A program made the translations under genes and the position numbers. From assembly GCF_019977355.1 (NCBI RefSeq), contig NZ_AP024655.1:1984001-2048000 (forward strand): 64,000 bases of DNA, given 5' to 3'. This DNA is from Arthrobacter sp. NicSoilB8 (GTDB taxonomy: Bacteria > Actinomycetota > Actinomycetes > Actinomycetales > Micrococcaceae). The first letter of the stretch is position 1, and each line of letters starts with the position of its first letter. Positions 34,059 through 42,576 of the stretch are shown here, in pieces. The notes under the pieces are model-generated. The model ran no database searches, was not told the DNA's origin, and saw only the letters and a program-made list of their open reading frames with translations.

Positions 34059-34658
34059 ATGAATGCAACTATCACATCAAGAGAGTTTGGCGGTGACGGC
34101 GAAGGTGCCGCGGCTGTCGTTGGTAAGGAAACTGCGGAAATGTCGGCAGCAGGTGGGTTCGGAGGTCCTGTTCCGATCGGGAGCGTGGGACAGGTGGGGA
34201 TCCTCGTCCCGGACCTCGACGAGGCCATCGACCTGTACGGACGCGCCTTCGGCATCGAAGAGTGGAATTGTTACCACTACGACCAGGAGTTCATGCCCTG
34301 GTCGCGCTTTGGCGCCGAGGAAGGCACTTTCGCGATGCGCATTGCCATGGGCGGTTCCAATCCCCAGATCGAACTCATCCAGCCATTGGCCGGCCCCAGC
34401 ATCTACCACGAGTTCACCGAGCAGGGCCGCACCGGCCTCCACCACCTGGGCGTATTCGTGGACAGCCTGGATGCCGCGATCACGCTTATGGAGGGGTCCG
34501 GATACCGGGTTACGCAAACGGCGCGCGGTTATGGCCAGGGCGGCGACGGCGGATTCGCCTACTTTGACACCGACTGTGATCTTGGCGTGGTGGTCGAGGC
34601 AATAGAGATCCCGGCCACCCGCAGGCCGGCGACCGTGCGACGGACTGGAGGAATGTAA
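34059..34658 (+). CDS. VOC-superfamily protein (glyoxalase/epimerase-like)
   Basis: 199 residues with two paired beta-alpha-beta-beta-beta modules: VGQVGILVPDLDEAIDLYGRAFG and GLHHLGVFVDSLDAAITLME, each supplying a candidate metal residue (Gln and His), and a Glu in ELIQP. Relatives include methylmalonyl-CoA epimerase and ring-cleavage dioxygenases; which chemistry applies here is open. It is the first gene of an operon with the acyl-CoA synthetase starting the base after its stop codon. Confidence 0.85.
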   Translation: MNATITSREFGGDGEGAAAVVGKETAEMSAAGGFGGPVPIGSVGQVGILVPDLDEAIDLYGRAFGIEEWNCYHYDQEFMPWSRFGAEEGTFAMRIAMGGSNPQIELIQPLAGPSIYHEFTEQGRTGLHHLGVFVDSLDAAITLMEGSGYRVTQTARGYGQGGDGGFAYFDTDCDLGVVVEAIEIPATRRPATVRRTGGM

Positions 34659-36785
34659 ATGTTGGATAGCAAGGCTGTTTTGAGCCCCGTGCGCATCGAT
34701 AACCCGTTGATGGCAGAGAGCGTGGCTGTGGTTGGTCCCTCCCGGGACCCCTGGAAGACGTCAGGGCGGACACTCGATTACCTTGCCCGCCTCGGATTCG
34801 AGGGGCGGTTCTACGCGGTCAGCAGTGTGCACAAGGAAGTGCTCGGTGTACCCACGGCGGAAACGCTCTCTGACCTCCCCGAGGTGCCCGACGTTGCCGT
34901 CCTCGTGGGACCCGCGGATAGGGTCATCGAGGATCTGCGCGAGTGCGTCGCGCTCGGCGTCCCCTTCGCGGTCGCGTTCGCCGCCGGCTTCGGTGAAACC
35001 GGCCGGCATGACCGCGATGAGCTGCTCCGTGCGGAATTGGCCAAGGGCACTACCCGACTTATCGGCCCTAACTGCATCGGCTTCATGCACGTGGGCCGGT
35101 CGCTGACCGCAACCTTCTCATCGGTCCTGCAACGCACCGCGATTCCGGCCGGTCATGTGGCGATGTTCAGCCAGAGCGGCGGACTGGGGAACGCGCTCAT
35201 ACAGTCCCTCGCTGCACGCGGTGCGAGCGGGTTGAGCGCCTGGGCCAGCTCCGGGAACGAGATTTCGACGGGCTTTTCCGACTGGGCGCAGTGGCTGGGC
35301 GCTGATCCGGACACGCATGTCCTCACCTGCATCGTCGAGAGCTTCAGCGCAAACGATGACCTTGAGGCCGCCGCAACCGCCGCGGGGGACCGCGGTATCC
35401 CGGTCATCGTCCTGAAGCTGGGACGGTCCACCCGCGGCGCGATGAGTGCCCAGTCCCATACCGGGAAACTCGCAGGCAGTGGCCGCGTCGCCTTAAGCGT
35501 CCTCCGCCACCGTTTTGGAATGGTGTGCACCTCGCCGGAGCAACTCCTTGATCTGACCGAGACGTTCGACGTCTTCCATGGGCAGCTTTCTGGCCGCGAC
35601 CAGGCGCTGACCGTCGTCACCACCTCCGGCGCCCAGGTGGGGCTTTGGAACGACTTGGCCGATGACCGCGGCCTGACGTTCCGCGATCTCGAACCGGAAG
35701 CGCTCCGCTCGATAGGTGATGCGGTGGGCAGCAATCACCTCGGCAATCCCATCGACGTCGGAGTCCAGTCAACAACCGCCGACTACCTGCACATCGTTGA
35801 GCGGGTTCTCACCACGACGTCGGGCGGGTGGATTATCGTGACGGCGACCCGGCTTGCGCACGACTTCGATGAGCTGGCGGCTGGTATCGCCGCTATGACC
35901 ATCCCGGCGGGAGTACGTGTAATGGTGGTCCCGCTGTCCGAGGACGACCGGGTCACGGCGGCCCAGGCCGGAATCCTGCGCAAGGCAGGAGTCCTGTCCC
36001 TGCCTACAGCGGGGCGGGCACTGGATGCCATCGCGGCCGCATCCTCCTGGGCGCAGGTCCAACGCACCCGTGCCAACCGCGGCGATCTGGTGGGGGCAGC
36101 GCTTAAGACGGTGACAACGGGCGGGACGTGCAACCTGACCTGGCGCGAGGTGGCCGAATCCCTGGCCCAGTCCGGCGTTCCTGTACCGGCCAGCCGCGCC
36201 GTCCGTGATGTCGACGGCGTCGTCCGGGCTGCCGAGGAAATCGGCTTCCCGGTAGCGATCAAAATCGATGATGCCGAGATCCTTCACAAGGCAGACGCCG
36301 GAGGCGTCTTCATTGGCGTCAATGACTCCGACAGCGCCCGCGCGGCAGCCTCCCAGCTGACATCCATCCAGGGGGAGGCCGCGACGATCTCCGTCCAGGC
36401 GATGGCGCCAGGGAAGACCGAAGTCCTCGTAGGGCTCCGGCGCGATCCCGAGTTCGGTCCAGTCCTCGTCATCGGTGCGGGAGGCGGGATGACTGAGGCG
36501 ATTGACGATATCAGTATACTTCCGCTGCCAGTGTCCCGGCCGGAGGTCCGCCAAGCTATCTCTGACGCGCGGGTGGTGGCCACAAGCCTTCGCGGCGAGG
36601 CCGGCGGGCAGACCCTCGACGCGCTCACCACTACTGTGATGGACATTCTTGCCTGGGCGGAACAGCACGGGAACATCCACGAGTTCGAGTTCAATCCGAT
36701 CCTTGCGGACCCGGCAACAGCAACCGTCACTGTCGTCGACGCTGTCGTGTCGGTCCACACCACCTCGTTAGGACCAACAACGTGA
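34659..36785 (+). CDS. Acyl-CoA synthetase (NDP-forming), fused alpha-beta
   Basis: 708 residues in the order CoA-binding Rossmann domain (SVAVVGPSRDPWKTSG), succinyl-CoA-ligase-like domain (MFSQSGGLGNA), active-site His in SAQSHTGKLAG, and a C-terminal ATP-grasp domain from about residue 480 (GFPVAIKIDDAEILHKADAGGV). It would activate a free carboxylic acid, such as a retro-Claisen product, to its CoA thioester, giving ADP and phosphate. It overlaps the MaoC gene by four bases. Confidence 0.92.
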   Translation: MLDSKAVLSPVRIDNPLMAESVAVVGPSRDPWKTSGRTLDYLARLGFEGRFYAVSSVHKEVLGVPTAETLSDLPEVPDVAVLVGPADRVIEDLRECVALGVPFAVAFAAGFGETGRHDRDELLRAELAKGTTRLIGPNCIGFMHVGRSLTATFSSVLQRTAIPAGHVAMFSQSGGLGNALIQSLAARGASGLSAWASSGNEISTGFSDWAQWLGADPDTHVLTCIVESFSANDDLEAAATAAGDRGIPVIVLKLGRSTRGAMSAQSHTGKLAGSGRVALSVLRHRFGMVCTSPEQLLDLTETFDVFHGQLSGRDQALTVVTTSGAQVGLWNDLADDRGLTFRDLEPEALRSIGDAVGSNHLGNPIDVGVQSTTADYLHIVERVLTTTSGGWIIVTATRLAHDFDELAAGIAAMTIPAGVRVMVVPLSEDDRVTAAQAGILRKAGVLSLPTAGRALDAIAAASSWAQVQRTRANRGDLVGAALKTVTTGGTCNLTWREVAESLAQSGVPVPASRAVRDVDGVVRAAEEIGFPVAIKIDDAEILHKADAGGVFIGVNDSDSARAAASQLTSIQGEAATISVQAMAPGKTEVLVGLRRDPEFGPVLVIGAGGGMTEAIDDISILPLPVSRPEVRQAISDARVVATSLRGEAGGQTLDALTTTVMDILAWAEQHGNIHEFEFNPILADPATATVTVVDAVVSVHTTSLGPTT

Positions 36786-37930
36786 CCACAGCCACTACCG
36801 GCGTACCTGCAAAGCAGATCACCGATGAAGATGTCGCCTACATGAAGAGCTTCATCGGTGAATCAGCCGTTGTTGTGCAATGGAACGAGGAGGCCAGCAC
36901 CGACTCAATCCGCCACTACGCGTGGGGGATCGGTGACGAGAACCCGCTGTGGCTGTCCGATTCGTACGCGCAGACAACGCGTTACGGCACCCGGATCGCA
37001 CCCCCCACATTCGTCTACTCCGTGTGCGACGCCGAAGTCGCGATGGGGATGTCGGAGGGCATCCAGGCCATCCACCTCGGTGCCGACCTCGACTTCCGCC
37101 GGCCGATCCGCCTGGGCGAGCGGGTTCGCGCCCGAGCCTTCGTCGAAGACGTCCGTGAACGCGTGGGCCGCCGGTCGGGTCGCTTGGTGGAGCAGGTGGG
37201 GCGCACCGATTACTTCGTCGGCGAGGAGCTTGTCGGGATCGTACGCAACACGATCGTCTGCGTGGCTCGAAGTTCCGAGGGCCAGCGGATGCACGAACCG
37301 CGCGACCCCCACGTCTATACGGACGAGGAGAAGGAGCAGATCCGTGCGGCGATCCTGGCTGAGGAGATCCGGGGCCAGCGCACGCGCTTTGCCGAGACGG
37401 TGTCCGTTGGGGACGTCGTCCCGCAGGTCGTCAAGGGACCGCTCGATCTCATCACCATGACCGCGTACTACGCGGGAGCGATCGGTACCGCCGGCTACCG
37501 CGGCGTCGAGACCCGTGTGCGCCAGCAGGAGCGGGTGAGGAACGGTGACCCAAGCGCGCCGACGAACCTGGGTCCCGAGCACTTCCTCTCCGAGCCCTTC
37601 CCGAGCCTGGGGCACCAGGATGCTGCCATGGCGCACGCAATCGGTATGCCGGGCGCGTACGACAACGGCAACCAGCGCGTGTCATGGATGGCACACTGCG
37701 TGACCAACTGGATGGGGGACGACGCGGATCTCGTCTCGCTTTCGGTGCGCATTAAGCAGCCGGGTGTCTTCGGTGACACCCAGTGGATCGGAGGCGAGGT
37801 CACCCGCGTGTTCCGCGATGAGATCCATGGAGCATGCGCGGAGGTCACGGTGAAGGCCATCAACCAGCTGGGCGTGGAGACCACGAGTGCCGTAGCGGTC
37901 GTATCGCTGGCCGAAACCCGGATCAGTTGA
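36782..37930 (+). CDS. MaoC-like double hot-dog dehydratase (FAS1-like DH domain)
   Basis: 382 residues with two hot-dog domains. The first (about 20-165) contains HYAWGIGDENPLWLSD, a version of the hydratase-2 motif with Trp where His is usual, and APPTFVYSV. The second (about 210-375) contains VSVRIKQPGVFGDT-type strands and ends in a standard hot-dog sheet. It probably hydrates or dehydrates an acyl-CoA. GTG 36782 overlaps the synthetase stop. It is the last gene before module C. Confidence 0.88.
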   Translation: MTTATTGVPAKQITDEDVAYMKSFIGESAVVVQWNEEASTDSIRHYAWGIGDENPLWLSDSYAQTTRYGTRIAPPTFVYSVCDAEVAMGMSEGIQAIHLGADLDFRRPIRLGERVRARAFVEDVRERVGRRSGRLVEQVGRTDYFVGEELVGIVRNTIVCVARSSEGQRMHEPRDPHVYTDEEKEQIRAAILAEEIRGQRTRFAETVSVGDVVPQVVKGPLDLITMTAYYAGAIGTAGYRGVETRVRQQERVRNGDPSAPTNLGPEHFLSEPFPSLGHQDAAMAHAIGMPGAYDNGNQRVSWMAHCVTNWMGDDADLVSLSVRIKQPGVFGDTQWIGGEVTRVFRDEIHGACAEVTVKAINQLGVETTSAVAVVSLAETRIS

Positions 37931-37965
37931 CCCGCGCATGGGCGGAGGGTGAACAGCTGACGCAT

Positions 37966-38082
37966 TTTCCCGCCTTATTGGCGTCCATTGCCATGCCGGT
38001 CCTGCCCCGGCGGCTCTTAGCGTTATTTGTGAACGAGGATCGGCAAAGAAGCCGACGCACTGACATCAAAGGAGATCCGGTG
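37966..38082 (+). promoter_or_regulatory. Recurrent regulatory module, copy C (upstream of BVMO)
   Basis: TTTCCC (37966), TTGGC (37978), CATGCCG (37992) and TAGCGTT (38018), then GAAGCCGACGCACTGACATC and AAAGGAGATCCGGTG. This is the best-conserved copy over the full length. The GTG at 38080 opens a 23-codon leader ORF rather than the BVMO itself. Confidence 0.85.
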
Positions 38083-38151
38083 GGCTTTTCAAACGTACGA
38101 AATCAGGATGGGTCGTTCCATCCAACGAGTGGTGACGCCAGTGACCAGTGA
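38080..38151 (+). CDS. Candidate leader peptide, 23 aa, from module C
   Basis: A GTG with a near-perfect AAAGGAG ribosome site opens a 23-codon frame (MGFSNVRNQDG and on) that stops 25 bp before the BVMO start. Its first codons resemble those after modules D (MSFP), E (MGFPN) and F (MGLTK). It could couple translation to the BVMO. It could also be the copied start of an ancestral gene with no function of its own. Confidence 0.45.
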   Translation: MGFSNVRNQDGSFHPTSGDASDQ

Positions 38152-38176
38152 AGACGCGCGTCCAGGGAGCGAAGTC

Positions 38177-39877
38177 ATGTCAAACAACCACATCCAGAAC
38201 CCCACGGGCGAGACTGAGGAATACTCCGTCGTCGTGATCGGCGCGGGCATGGGGGGCATTTACGCCCTCCACAGGTTTGCGGAGCTGGGACACGACGTAC
38301 ACGGCTTCGAGGGAGCAGACGGCGTCGGCGGCGTGTGGTATCACAATGCCTACCCTGGTGCCCGGGTGGACTTGGAGAGCCACAGCTACGCCTTCATGTT
38401 CGATCCCGAGCTCTACGCGGGATGGGACTGGAGCGAGCGATACGCCGCACAACCCGAAATTTTGCGGTACCTCAACTATGTCGCCGATCGCCTCGAAGTG
38501 CGTCGCAACCTCTCGCTGAGCACCTGGGTGACTTCCGCCGATTGGCACCCCAACGAGAACAAGTACCTCGTTAAGACCAATACCGGCCGGACGGTTTGGG
38601 CCCGCTATCTTGTCATGGCGACGGGACAGCTCTCCAAGCCGCGGAAGCCGGACTTCCCCGGCCTCGATGATTTCGAGGGGGAGTGGTATCAAACCGCCCA
38701 TTGGCCTCAAACCCCCGTTGAGATTGCCGGCAAGCGCGTGGCCCTCATAGGAACAGGATCTTCGGGTGTGCAGGCTGCCACTGAGATCGCCAAGACCGCC
38801 GGGCACCTCTATGTCCTGCAGCGGACCCCAAACTACTCGATACCTGCACACAATGGGCCGGCGGACAGGAGGAAGAAGGCCCGGCTCAATAAGAAAGCTC
38901 TGCAACTGCGTGACGAGTCATACAATTCCCCAGTCGGCTACGTCATGCAGGGCTTTGCCGGTAAGGCTTCAGACTTCTCCGAGGAACAGCAGCAGCAGAT
39001 TCTCGAGTCGAGATGGGCGTTCGGGGGCCAGACCCTGCTGGGGACCTTCTCCGACCAGGGGACGAACATCGATGTCAACAACGTCGTCGCCGAGTTCGTC
39101 CGCGGCAAGATCCGCGACATGATCGACGATCCCGAGACCGCCGAGAAGTTGATGCCGACCGCTTACCCGATCGGCATCCGTCGGCTCTGCATCGACACCG
39201 GGTACTACCCGATCTTCAATCAAAGCAATGTCAGTCTCGTTGACCTGAGAAGTGATCCGGTCGAGCGCATCACCAAGACTGGCATTAAGACCCGGAACAA
39301 TGAGTTCGACGTTGACCTCATCGTCTTTGCACTCGGCTTCGAGGCCTTTACGGGCGCCCTCGACCAGGCCAACGTACGCAATGAGCACGGCCAGCAGCCG
39401 AGCGACCGGTGGAAACATAAGCCGCAGACTCATTTGGGGGTCATGACGCATGGATTCCCGAACCTGTTTATGCTCACCGGCGCGCAGAGCCCCAGTGTGC
39501 TTGCAAACTTCTTCGTGGGGAACAACCAGCACGTCGATTTTGTCGCGGACATCATTGCGCACGCTGAAAAGAAGGGCGCGGTCCGCATTGAGGCCAGCCT
39601 AGAGGCGGAGCAGGAGTGGGGTGACCACTGCAATGAGATCGCGGAGCCGCTCTTGCGGCGAGCCGTGGACAACTACATGGTCCACGTCAACAAATACGAC
39701 GGCTCCCGCTATTTCATTCCGTATGCGGGTGGCTTCGACAAATACGTCAAGAAGGTCGAAGAAGTTGTCTCCGACGACTACCGCGGCTTCGTGTTCACGA
39801 AGGCCTCCGGACCTGGCAATGCATTGCAAACCGCAGATGAAAGCCGGAGCCGTGATGCGGTTCTCACGGCAAAGTAA
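38177..39877 (+). CDS. Type I Baeyer-Villiger monooxygenase-like flavoprotein
   Basis: 566 residues with two Rossmann motifs (IGAGMGGIYALHRF near residue 21 and IGTGSSGVQAATEI near 191) and the BVMO-associated GGVWYHNAYPGARVD. The diagnostic FxGxxxHxxxW fingerprint is present at 166-176 except that its His is Gln172 (sequence FEGEWYQTAHWP). The enzyme should use NADPH and FAD to insert oxygen next to a cyclic ketone, giving a lactone, but the changed residue makes the activity less certain. It follows module C and a leader ORF, and a strong terminator follows. Confidence 0.9.
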   Translation: MSNNHIQNPTGETEEYSVVVIGAGMGGIYALHRFAELGHDVHGFEGADGVGGVWYHNAYPGARVDLESHSYAFMFDPELYAGWDWSERYAAQPEILRYLNYVADRLEVRRNLSLSTWVTSADWHPNENKYLVKTNTGRTVWARYLVMATGQLSKPRKPDFPGLDDFEGEWYQTAHWPQTPVEIAGKRVALIGTGSSGVQAATEIAKTAGHLYVLQRTPNYSIPAHNGPADRRKKARLNKKALQLRDESYNSPVGYVMQGFAGKASDFSEEQQQQILESRWAFGGQTLLGTFSDQGTNIDVNNVVAEFVRGKIRDMIDDPETAEKLMPTAYPIGIRRLCIDTGYYPIFNQSNVSLVDLRSDPVERITKTGIKTRNNEFDVDLIVFALGFEAFTGALDQANVRNEHGQQPSDRWKHKPQTHLGVMTHGFPNLFMLTGAQSPSVLANFFVGNNQHVDFVADIIAHAEKKGAVRIEASLEAEQEWGDHCNEIAEPLLRRAVDNYMVHVNKYDGSRYFIPYAGGFDKYVKKVEEVVSDDYRGFVFTKASGPGNALQTADESRSRDAVLTAK

Positions 39878-39890
39878 ATAGACAGCCAAG

Positions 39891-39945
39891 GTGCTCCCCG
39901 CAGGCCGGACTGGTCATCCAGTTCCGGCTTCCGGGGAGCACTTTT
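39891..39945 (+). terminator. Terminator after the BVMO gene
   Basis: GTGCTCCCCG pairs with CGGGGAGCAC (39932-39941) and the interior (CCGGACTGG with CCAGTTCCGG) extends the stem. TTTT follows. It starts 14 bp past the stop. Confidence 0.9.
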
Positions 39946-40026
39946 ATTCCTGCGTGCGACGTGTCCGCCGAAGTGCGGCGCAAGGGTTTCTGGCGTGCCC
40001 TCAAGAGAGGACATAGTTTGGCGCGG

Positions 40027-40142
40027 TTTCATTCCTTGTTGGCGCCGATGGCCATGCCGGTGCAGCGCCACCCGGACATAGCGTTGATTGTGGCGAAGTC
40101 AGCAGAGAAAGCCTACGCACTGAGATCAAAGGAGATCCGGTG
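40027..40142 (+). promoter_or_regulatory. Recurrent regulatory module, copy D (upstream of SDR4)
   Basis: TTTCAT (40027), TTGGC (40039), CATGCCG (40053) and TAGCGTT (40079), then GCACTGAGATC and AAAGGAGATCCGGTG with the GTG at 40140. This GTG is in frame with SDR4. Confidence 0.84.
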
Positions 40143-40268
40143 AGCTTCCCAGTCCAAGACCCTCATCCGGCCGCCGACGCTAGGCCGCCAAAGGCGAGGC
40201 CAGCTCGCGCCGGTGGGCATGCCTTCAACTACCGGGAATGCCCCACGACTAAAGGACATGAAGGAATA

Positions 40269-41021
40269 ATGATGAGCAACGTACTCGAAGGCAAGACCGC
40301 AATAGTCACCGGTGCCGGCTCCGGGATGGGTTTGGCAACTGCCCGCCTGTTTCATCAGCACGGCGCAAACATCGTCTTGGCGGATTTTTCCGGGGCACAG
40401 GAGAAAACGGCTGTGGAGCTCGGAGACCGCACGGTACCGATCCAGGCTGACATTTCAAAAGCGGCAGACGCGAAGGCCATGGTGAGCCTGGCCATCAGCG
40501 AATTCGGTGGACTCGACATTCTGTGCAATATCGCGGGCGCAAATGCTCCGATGGTGCAGCACCATGAGGCGCTGGAGTCCGACTTCGACAAGATGATCAA
40601 CGTGAATCTCCGAGGTGCTTTCCTCACGATGAAGTTTGCCATTCCGGCGATGCTGGAGCGCGGCGGGGGATCGATAGTCAATGTGGCTTCAGCCGCAGCC
40701 TTGATGGGAACGCCTCTTTACGGCAGCTACAGTGCTGCCAAGACCGGCCTCCTTGGACTGACCCGTACCATCGCCCTTGAATACGCTGCGCAGAACATCC
40801 GCGCCAACTCCATCTGCCCTGGACCCATTAGGACTCCAATGATGGATGAAGCACTCGCGGAAAACCCCGCTGCCGCCGACTACCTCATCAATATGGTGCC
40901 TGCACGTCGTGTCGGGACCGCAGAAGAAATCGCGAATGCCGTCCTATTCCTCGCCAGTGAGCAGTCTTCTTACATTACCGGCGTCGCACTGCCAATCGAC
41001 GGCGGCCAGACCGCTGCATAA
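40269..41021 (+). CDS. Short-chain dehydrogenase/reductase SDR4
   Basis: About 250 residues: TGAGSGMGLATARLF, NIAGAN (a variant of NNAG), Ser with YGSYSAAK, and ITGVALPIDGGQ. ATG 40269/40272 follows AAGGAA and gives a normal-length SDR. The frame is open upstream to the module D GTG at 40140, which would add 43 residues rich in Pro, Ala and Arg with no SDR homology. Either start could be used. The flavin reductase follows after 75 bp. Confidence 0.9.
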   Translation: MMSNVLEGKTAIVTGAGSGMGLATARLFHQHGANIVLADFSGAQEKTAVELGDRTVPIQADISKAADAKAMVSLAISEFGGLDILCNIAGANAPMVQHHEALESDFDKMINVNLRGAFLTMKFAIPAMLERGGGSIVNVASAAALMGTPLYGSYSAAKTGLLGLTRTIALEYAAQNIRANSICPGPIRTPMMDEALAENPAAADYLINMVPARRVGTAEEIANAVLFLASEQSSYITGVALPIDGGQTAA

Positions 41022-41096
41022 CTGTCCGGCCGTATTCGGTCCGGGAGTGGTCGCAGGGCGATCACTCCCAATCGCGCACCGAGAGGAAGAAAACTA

Positions 41097-41636
41097 ATGA
41101 CCCAAAAATTCATGACGCGGCCGAAGGTGAGTGCATTCGGCAACGACCCTTTGGTGGTGCGAAGCACGTTCGCGCAATTTCCGTCGGGCGTGGCGGTGCT
41201 CGCAGTCGAAGCCGGCGACGAGAAGCACGCGCTCGTCGCGTCCTCGTTCATGGTTGGAGTGTCGCTCGAACCGTGCCTCGTCGCGGTCGCTGTGCAGAAG
41301 TCGTCGGAGACATGGGAACAGATCAAGGATGCTGCCACACTCGGAGTCTCGATCTTTGGCAAGGGCCAGGGACATCTGACCCGCAAGCTCGCAGGCAAGG
41401 ACCGTGCTGCACGCTTTGAGCAGGTGGCCATTGATGTCGGCGAGGACGGGGCAGTGTTCATAGAAGACGCGGCGTTGTGGCTCGAGTGCTCGGTCCATGA
41501 GGTTTCAGAGGCCGGCGATCACTGGATGGCGCTGCTTGAGGTGAAGAAGCTCGGAGTCGGCGAAAACGAGCCGCTCATTTGGCACGGTGCCAAGTTCCGC
41601 GAGCTTGCCAACGCTCAGTCGATCGACGTCGTGTAG
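41097..41636 (+). CDS. Flavin reductase 2
   Basis: 179 residues of the FMN-binding split-barrel family (VRSTFAQFPSGVAVLAVE, ALVASSFMVGVSLEPCLVAVAV, FEDA-type strand and LIWHGAKFREL). It should supply reduced flavin to a monooxygenase. No LLM or other two-component oxygenase lies beside it; the BVMO upstream uses NADPH directly. It may therefore serve the RutA-like enzyme in trans or an oxygenase outside the window. Confidence 0.88.
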   Translation: MTQKFMTRPKVSAFGNDPLVVRSTFAQFPSGVAVLAVEAGDEKHALVASSFMVGVSLEPCLVAVAVQKSSETWEQIKDAATLGVSIFGKGQGHLTRKLAGKDRAARFEQVAIDVGEDGAVFIEDAALWLECSVHEVSEAGDHWMALLEVKKLGVGENEPLIWHGAKFRELANAQSIDVV

Positions 41637-41671
41637 CGGACTGAGCGGTTGCTGCCCGTTGGAAGGAAAAT

Positions 41672-42214
41672 ATGAGCGCCATTGATGCGGCGTCCGGCGT
41701 CGGGTTTCCCTCGCGCGCTGCGCATGACATCCCTGCGGACCGTACCGTGATAGCGGCCGTCGTCCAGTGGCGGGACAAAATTGCCCTATTCAGAAGGAGC
41801 GGAAACCTTGGCCACGACAGTGGCCTTTGGCACTGCATTACCGGTTTTATGGAAGCCGGTGCCACGCCTGAACAGCAGACCCTGGAAGAGTTGTCTGAAG
41901 AAACCGGTCTGCAAACCAAAGATCTCCTGGGACTCCTGCCGGGACCGGACTTGGTGGTGGCCGACTCTTTGGGGAATCCGTGGCTCATCCACACTTTCAC
42001 TGCCTTGACGTCCCGCCGGCGGCTCAAGATCAACTGGGAAAACGACGCCTACCGGTGGACCGCTCCACATAAGGCCAAGCGTTTCGCTAACCGGGTGGCC
42101 TGGCTGGACAACGTGCTCGATGCAACCGGCCACGTCCCGGGTATCGTTTCGGCGCGTGAACCTGGGGCAGTTCCGGGATGGAGCCTGGGTGCCGCTCCAC
42201 GTCAGGAGGCCTGA
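41672..42214 (+). CDS. Nudix hydrolase with an altered Nudix box
   Basis: 180 residues. The Nudix helix reads GFMEAGATPEQQTLEELSEETGL. Compared with the GX5EX7REUXEEXGU signature, the first Glu is Ala and the Arg is Glu, while the metal-binding EExG core remains. It might hydrolyse a nucleotide-linked or CoA metabolite, or have lost activity. Its end overlaps the convergent ArsR gene by 13 bp. GGAAGGAAA precedes ATG 41672. Confidence 0.85.
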   Translation: MSAIDAASGVGFPSRAAHDIPADRTVIAAVVQWRDKIALFRRSGNLGHDSGLWHCITGFMEAGATPEQQTLEELSEETGLQTKDLLGLLPGPDLVVADSLGNPWLIHTFTALTSRRRLKINWENDAYRWTAPHKAKRFANRVAWLDNVLDATGHVPGIVSAREPGAVPGWSLGAAPRQEA

Positions 42215-42552
42215 CGATCCCCGCGGTTGTAGTGGGCCGCCTCCTGGAGGATCAGTTTCAGCAGGCCGGGGAAGCGGGTTTCCAGGTCATCGCTGCGCAG
42301 CCGGCTCATGCGGCGGACACCGACGTCGTGCTGATGGATCACGCCCGCTTCACGAAGCACCCGAAAGTGGCGGGTTCCGGCGGACTTTGTTACTGGCAGG
42401 GCAAAGTCAGTGCACGGGATGTCATCGCTGCTGTCAGCCAGCTGGATGACGATCCCCAGCCGCACGGGGTCAGTCATGGCCGCCATCAGGCGGAACAAGT
42501 CCAGTTCGCTAACGTCAGGGTGGGTCAGGGGGGTGGAGGTTCGGCTGGCCAT
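42202..42552 (-). CDS. ArsR-family winged-helix regulator
   Basis: 116 residues with the ArsR fold: LMAAMTDPVRLGIVIQLADS, SAGTRHFRVLREAGVI (recognition helix) and a C-terminal helix LLKLILQEA. No metal-binding Cys cluster is apparent; one Cys in IPCTDF is not paired. It is divergent from the oxidoreductase at 42705. A long palindrome lies between them and probably is its operator. Confidence 0.9.
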   Translation of the reverse strand: MASRTSTPLTHPDVSELDLFRLMAAMTDPVRLGIVIQLADSSDDIPCTDFALPVTKSAGTRHFRVLREAGVIHQHDVGVRRMSRLRSDDLETRFPGLLKLILQEAAHYNRGDRQAS

Positions 42553-42576
42553 GTGCCCATTCTATCCGCAATGGCT

